Below, piece by piece: positions 29,729 to 34,434 of a stretch of 34,434 nucleotides of DNA; position 1 is the stretch's first letter, and each line of letters begins with the position of its first letter. Made by a program: the position numbers and the translations under genes. The stretch is from a virus, in the IMG/VR virus record IMGVR_UViG_3300000117_006049, positions 1 through 34,434 of that record. The stretch is one strand, 5' to 3'. The notes under the pieces are model-generated. The model was not told the DNA's origin. It made no database searches and saw only the letters and a program-made list of their open reading frames with translations.

Positions 29729-31879
29729 ATGGCAACAACAATTAAAATTAAAAGAAGTACTGGTACCAGTGCTCCCGGCAGTCTGAACGCAGGTGAATTA
29801 GCGTATACTGGTGGAGCGGGTACTAATAGTAATGGTGGTTCTAGACTATATGTAGGTAATCCTGCTGATAGTTCAGTATTGGTAATAGGTGGTAAATACT
29901 TTGCCGACCTAGCTGACCATGCTCCTGGAACATTAACAGCAAGTTCTGCACTTATTGTAGACAGTAATAGCAAATTAGATAACTTATTAGTTGACAACTT
30001 ACAACTTAATGGTAATACTATGACCTCAACAGGGGCTCTTACTATAACTACAAATGCTGGTTTAACTGTAAATCACAGTGGAACAGTAGATGTAAGTGCA
30101 CAGACAAATGCATTTTCAATAAAAGATAATGAAGCAGCTTCAGTAGACTTTACAGAGGGCTCAAATTCTTACATAAAATTAGTTACAACAAATTCAAGTG
30201 AAAAAGTAGTAATCGGCCAAGATACTACTTTTGCTGACGACGTATCACTACTATCTGATGCTGCAGTTCTTAACTTTGGAGCAGACAGTGAAGTAAACCT
30301 AACTCATGTTGCCGACACAGGTTTATTACTTAACTCTACTAATGTACTACAATTCAGAGATAGTGCATTATCTATAGGCTCAACAGCAGACGGACAACTA
30401 GACATAGTTGCAGATACTCAATTAGAAATAACAGCACCTACAGTAGAATTCAATACTGATGGTCAAGTTATAGCAGTCGGAGCAGACGGTGATGTAACAT
30501 TAACACACGTTGCTGATACAGGTTTAAGACTAAACTCAGCAATGGCACTACAATTCAGAGATAGTGCAATAGGTGTTAAATCAAGTGCAGACGGTCAATT
30601 AGATATTGATGCAGATGGAGAAGTAGAAATAACATCTCCTATAGTAGATATCAATGCTTCTACTTCAGTTAACATCAGCAATGATTTAAAACTAGATAGC
30701 GATTCAGCAGTCTTAGGATTTGGTGCAGATAATGACGTAACATTAACACACGTTGCTGATACAGCTCTTATGCTTAATAGCTCAATGGCTCTTAGATTTA
30801 GAGATTCAGCACTAAGCGTTTCGTCACCAAGTGATGGCACATTAGCAATCGCAGCAGACACAGAAGTTGATATTACAGCGACTACTATTGATATAAATGG
30901 TAATGCCGATATTAGTGGAAGTTTAGGTGTTGGTTCAACAACTGCTTCTACTTTAAAAGTTTCTGACTTAACAAACAATAGAGTTGTTATAGCTGGTACT
31001 TCAGGAGAAATTGAAGATGATGCTAACTTTACTTTTGATGGTACTACATTAGCGCTTACAGCGGCTATGGACATCACTGGTGACCTCGATGTTGACAATG
31101 TAAATGTTAACGCAAATACTGTTTCAACAACTAATTCAAATGGAGATTTAGTACTTTCTCCAAATGGAACAGGAACAGTTAAAGTACCAAGTGGTTACAA
31201 AGATAGAGCTGGATTTACAACAGATTCATTAGTATCAAAAGAATATGTAGACGCTGTTAAACAGTCTCTAGATATCAAAGATTCAGTAAGAGTAGCTTCT
31301 ACAGCTAACGTTGTAATCAGTAGTGCACTAGAAAATAATGATGCAATAGACGGCGTTACTTTAGCAACTGGCGATAGAGTTCTTTTAAAGAATCAGTCAA
31401 CAGCTTCTGAAAATGGTATCTATGTAGTAGCATCAAGTGGTGCAGCTTCTAGGTCAATAGACGCAAATACAAGTGCAGATGTTACTTCAGGTATGTTTGT
31501 ATTTGTTGAAGAAGGTACAGTTAACGGTGACCAAGGTTTCGTACTTACTACAAATGATACTATTAGTTTAAATAGTACTTCATTAACATTCACACAGTTC
31601 TCAGGTGCAGGTCAAATAACTGCTGGAACTGGTATGTCTAAATCAGGAAATACATTAAATGTAACTCTTGATGATATAACAATAGAAGACAACTCTGATT
31701 CAATAAGAATTAAAGGCATAACAACTACGGCTTTGGGAGACCTTCTGATAGGTAAAGCAGGCGATGCTGGTTATAAAAGATTAGCAGCTTCTTCAGGTGG
31801 CGCACATCAATTATTAAGATTAAACTCATCAGGAACAGATTTAGAGTACACCAACACATTAGACGGCGGTACATTTTAA
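29729..31879 (+). CDS. Repetitive tail fibre protein
   Basis: This 716-residue protein begins T-I-K-I-K-R-S-T-G-T-S-A-P, an N-terminal module also seen in the next gene. Residues about 175-395 hold three units, each with L-T-H-V-A-D-T, then R-F-R-D-S or Q-F-R-D-S-A and D-G-x-L-x-I. Residues about 500-630 form a widespread fibre domain (S-V-R-V-A-S-T-A-N, G-D-R-V-L-L-K-N-Q-S-T-A-S-E-N-G-I-Y-V-V, T-F-T-Q-F-S-G-A-G). It ends Y-T-N-T-L-D-G-G-T-F, like the two small proteins before it. It is a side or tip fibre likely to contact the host surface. The ribosome site is weak (TTTAGAGA). Confidence 0.85.
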   Translation: MATTIKIKRSTGTSAPGSLNAGELAYTGGAGTNSNGGSRLYVGNPADSSVLVIGGKYFADLADHAPGTLTASSALIVDSNSKLDNLLVDNLQLNGNTMTSTGALTITTNAGLTVNHSGTVDVSAQTNAFSIKDNEAASVDFTEGSNSYIKLVTTNSSEKVVIGQDTTFADDVSLLSDAAVLNFGADSEVNLTHVADTGLLLNSTNVLQFRDSALSIGSTADGQLDIVADTQLEITAPTVEFNTDGQVIAVGADGDVTLTHVADTGLRLNSAMALQFRDSAIGVKSSADGQLDIDADGEVEITSPIVDINASTSVNISNDLKLDSDSAVLGFGADNDVTLTHVADTALMLNSSMALRFRDSALSVSSPSDGTLAIAADTEVDITATTIDINGNADISGSLGVGSTTASTLKVSDLTNNRVVIAGTSGEIEDDANFTFDGTTLALTAAMDITGDLDVDNVNVNANTVSTTNSNGDLVLSPNGTGTVKVPSGYKDRAGFTTDSLVSKEYVDAVKQSLDIKDSVRVASTANVVISSALENNDAIDGVTLATGDRVLLKNQSTASENGIYVVASSGAASRSIDANTSADVTSGMFVFVEEGTVNGDQGFVLTTNDTISLNSTSLTFTQFSGAGQITAGTGMSKSGNTLNVTLDDITIEDNSDSIRIKGITTTALGDLLIGKAGDAGYKRLAASSGGAHQLLRLNSSGTDLEYTNTLDGGTF
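30262..30900 (+). repeat. Three internal repeats of the 716-residue fibre
   Basis: The L-T-H-V-A-D-T units begin near 30296, 30494 and 30737. Units two and three share an exact 28-base match (30494-30521 and 30737-30764), showing recent duplication or gene conversion, while unit one has diverged. Each unit is about 65-80 residues. Confidence 0.8.
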
Positions 31880-31912
31880 TTCCTAAATAGGACAAGATAA
31901 GGAGTCATATAT

Positions 31913-34434
31913 ATGGCACAGACCATTCAACTTAAGAGGTCAAATACCTCGGGCAATCAACCTACGACTAGTAATTTAGAGCTGGGTGAAATTGCAATCA
32001 ACACAAAAGACGGAAAAGTTTTCGTTCGTAAACACGTAGACGGTAGCGATTCAGCTGACGGTATACTTGCATATGGACCACAAGGTGTATTTATTCATGA
32101 AACTCAAACCTATGAAGTAAAAGTAATTACAAAGACTACTGCTCACCCTCAACATGGAAATGGAAGTTCAAGTGGTTATAGTATAGGAGGTTTAGAATCT
32201 CCTTACCTATTATTAATTCCAGGTAATACTTATAAGTTTGACCAAGCAGACTCCACAAACTCAGGACACCCTTTTAGATTCTATTTAGAAGCAGCAAAGA
32301 CAACAGCATATACTACAGGAGTTACCACTAATGGAACTCCAGGTTCTTCAGGCGCTTATACTCAAATCGTAGTTTCCGCTACAACTCCTCAAATACTTTT
32401 TTACCAATGTTCTTCTCATGGATTAATGGGTTCTGCAGCATACGTAACAAGTGATGCAATAGCAGCAAATGCAGTAACATCTACTCAAATTGCAGCAAAT
32501 GCAGTAGGCTCATCAGAAATAGCACAAAACTCAGTAACAGCAGTACAAATACCAGACGGCAGTATAACAGTTACACAAATGGGAGCAAACTCAGTAGACT
32601 CTAGCGAGCTCGTTGACGGTAGTATTGATACTAGTCATATTGGAGCTAGTCAAGTAACAACTGCAAAAATAGCAGATTCAAATGTAACAGTTGCAAAAAT
32701 GGCAGCAAACTCAGTTGATTCTGACCAGTATGTAGATGGTTCAATAGATACAGCACATATAGCAAACGCTCAAGTAACTTCAGCAAAAATAGCAGCAAAT
32801 ACGATTGCAACAGGCAATGTAGCAGACAACGCAATAGACGGAACTAAGATTGCATCAAATAGTATTCTTACTAGACATATAGACGATAACCAAATTGGTA
32901 TTGACCAACTAAATGTAACTGACGGTAGTAGTGGACAAGTATTAAAAACAGACGGCTCAGGTACTTTATCTTTCGGTACTGTATCTAGTGGTAGTGGTAG
33001 TACTGAAGATGTTTTCAAAACAATATCAGTTTCAGGACAAAGTGATGTTGTAGCAGACTCAGATACTGATACTCTTACTCTTGCTGCTGGCTCAGGAATG
33101 TCTATAACAACTGCAGCAGGTACTGATACAATTACTTTTACTTCAACTGCAACAGGACTATCAGCAAATGCTGTAACCGCTACACATATAGCAACAGGTG
33201 CAGTAGGAGCAAGTGAACTAGCTGCAACATCAGTAAGTGCAGGGTCTTATACAAACACAGATTTAACAGTAGATGCGGACGGTCGTATTACTGCAGCTTC
33301 AAACGGCACAGGAGGAGGCTCAGTTTCTGATAATGCAATTACAGCAGCAAAGATAGCAACTGGAGCAGTAGGCTCAAGTGAACTAGCATCAAGTGGAGTT
33401 TCAGCAGGTACTTATGGTTCTGCAACTGCATCTCCTCAGATAGTTGTTGATGTAGACGGTAGAGTTACATCTGCCTCGAACGTCACTATTAGTGGTTCTG
33501 GAGGAGGCGGAGGGGTCGGTCTTAATCAGACCATATCTCAGCATTCTGCGAGTGGAAATGGTTCAACTGTAGCTTTCAATACTTCTATAACAATAACCAA
33601 TGAAAATTTAACATGGATTTTTATTGATGGTGTATATCAGCAGAAAGGAAGTTATAGTACAAGTGGCAGCACAGTAACATTTAGTGCAGCACCTCCAAAT
33701 GGTTCAACAATAGAATTCATGGTACTAGAAAGTATTACTACTGGTGGAGCATTCGGGCATAATTCATTTAGTCCAAATGGTTCTACAACAAGTTTTACAC
33801 TAGGACAAACTCCAACAGGCGAAGGAGATGTAATAGCATTTATTGATGGTGTATATCAAAATCAAGATTCTTTCACACTAAGTGGCTCAGATATAGTATT
33901 TGGCACAGCACCTTCAGCAAATACAAAACTTATAGTTTATGTAGTTGGTGGTGTAGTTACAGGTAAAACTCAAGTAGTAAAAACCTTTAGTGGAGATACT
34001 CTAATTAGTGCAGGGTCACCTTATAACTGTGCATTAACAATTAGTCCAGGAGACGAACAAAATACAAATGTATTTATAGGTGGTGTATACCAACCTAAAT
34101 CAACATACTCAGTAAGTGGGTCTACACTTGTATTAGATGCAGCACCTCCAGCTGGAACAAACAACATAGAAGTTGTTATAAGCCAAGTTACAACTACAAC
34201 AGATGTAGGAGCTAACGCAGTTAATTCTGCAGCTATAGCAACAAACGCAGTCGGGTCGACAGAAATAGCACAAAATAGTATTCTTACTAAGCACATTGAT
34301 GACGCTCAGATTACAACAGACCAGTTAGCAGATAATTCTGTTACAACTGCAAAAATAGTAAATGGAACAATTACAACAGTAGATTTAGCAGATAACTCTA
34401 TTAATAGTGCAAAGATTGCTAGAAATAGTATTGC
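31913..34434 (+). CDS. Tail fibre with cupredoxin-like domain and tandem repeats (partial)
   Basis: An open frame starts at ATG 31913 with AAGGAG upstream and runs off the right edge after 840 codons. It begins T-I-Q-L-K-R-S-N-T-S-G, like the fibre before it. Residues about 65-180 look like a cupredoxin: G-H-P-F-R-F (H119), then Y-Q-C-S-S-H-G-L-M-G, giving C166, H169 and M172, the ligand set of a type 1 copper site. Residues about 180-300 and 760-840 are short repeats such as I-A-x-N-A-V, likely a beta-helix or triple-helical shaft. Three I-D-G-V-Y-Q or I-G-G-V-Y-Q units lie near residues 566, 639 and 719. The C-terminus is not visible. Confidence 0.85.
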   Translation, partial: MAQTIQLKRSNTSGNQPTTSNLELGEIAINTKDGKVFVRKHVDGSDSADGILAYGPQGVFIHETQTYEVKVITKTTAHPQHGNGSSSGYSIGGLESPYLLLIPGNTYKFDQADSTNSGHPFRFYLEAAKTTAYTTGVTTNGTPGSSGAYTQIVVSATTPQILFYQCSSHGLMGSAAYVTSDAIAANAVTSTQIAANAVGSSEIAQNSVTAVQIPDGSITVTQMGANSVDSSELVDGSIDTSHIGASQVTTAKIADSNVTVAKMAANSVDSDQYVDGSIDTAHIANAQVTSAKIAANTIATGNVADNAIDGTKIASNSILTRHIDDNQIGIDQLNVTDGSSGQVLKTDGSGTLSFGTVSSGSGSTEDVFKTISVSGQSDVVADSDTDTLTLAAGSGMSITTAAGTDTITFTSTATGLSANAVTATHIATGAVGASELAATSVSAGSYTNTDLTVDADGRITAASNGTGGGSVSDNAITAAKIATGAVGSSELASSGVSAGTYGSATASPQIVVDVDGRVTSASNVTISGSGGGGGVGLNQTISQHSASGNGSTVAFNTSITITNENLTWIFIDGVYQQKGSYSTSGSTVTFSAAPPNGSTIEFMVLESITTGGAFGHNSFSPNGSTTSFTLGQTPTGEGDVIAFIDGVYQNQDSFTLSGSDIVFGTAPSANTKLIVYVVGGVVTGKTQVVKTFSGDTLISAGSPYNCALTISPGDEQNTNVFIGGVYQPKSTYSVSGSTLVLDAAPPAGTNNIEVVISQVTTTTDVGANAVNSAAIATNAVGSTEIAQNSILTKHIDDAQITTDQLADNSVTTAKIVNGTITTVDLADNSINSAKIARNSI

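Noticed and set aside
30595-31098. Minus-strand open frame of 167 codons opposite the fibre repeats.
   Set aside because: It is low-complexity Ser/Val/Ile sequence mirroring the repeats, with no ribosome site, and lies fully inside a convincing plus-strand gene.
31882-31893. TCCTAAATAGGA as a hairpin before the last fibre gene.
   Set aside because: The loop would be only two bases and no T-run follows; the stretch is better read as a leader with ribosome site AAGGAG.

Overview
The window is almost fully coding, with every credible gene on the plus strand, and reads as the structural half of a tailed phage genome of the long, non-contractile (siphovirus) type. The base composition is AT-rich, with heavy use of AGA and TTA codons. 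Gene families resemble those of marine phages: lysine-rich mini-proteins, a fused protease-capsid gene, and tail fibres with repeated 'NAV-x-S-x-x-I' or 'IDGVYQ' units. Three near-consensus sigma70 promoters and frequent GGAG ribosome sites point to a proteobacterial host rather than a Bacteroidetes one. A CHASE2 adenylate cyclase is also common in Alphaproteobacteria, but the host cannot be fixed from this sequence.

Layout. 1-2087: the end of an unknown, possibly membrane, protein overlaps a 596-aa membrane-bound class III nucleotide cyclase with an extracytoplasmic CHASE2 sensor; this is the most surprising gene here. 2091-4347: promoter P1 leads a run of very small genes: a holin-like membrane protein, a group of lysine/arginine-rich proteins almost free of acidic residues, a 44-aa protein with one EF-hand-like loop, a small structural-looking protein and a possible small terminase. 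4344-9566: large terminase, promoter P2, HNH endonuclease, HK97-type portal, a small protein with a homing-endonuclease-associated repeat, and a single gene fusing prohead protease to major capsid protein, which contains a strong internal ribosome site. A terminator hairpin follows it.

9620-17466: head-tail connector, a 490-aa neck-like protein, tail terminator, tail tube protein followed by a second hairpin, the two-frame tail assembly chaperone with a canonical -1 slippery heptamer, and the tape measure protein. 17472-25924: a lambda-like tail-tip module in the order M, L, K (JAMM domain only), I, J. 25924-34434: receptor-binding region with three paralogous small tail proteins, a chaperone-like pair, promoter P3, small adaptor proteins sharing a C-terminal D-G-G-T/S-F-like ending, a 716-aa repetitive fibre and a second fibre with a cupredoxin-like domain that runs off the window.

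Together the genes package DNA, build an HK97-fold head and a lambda-like tail, and display a complex set of fibres. No integrase, replication gene, endolysin, tRNA, CRISPR array or insertion sequence was seen. No stretch over 300 bases lacks a gene; the longest gaps (about 55-90 bases) hold promoters, hairpins and ribosome sites.
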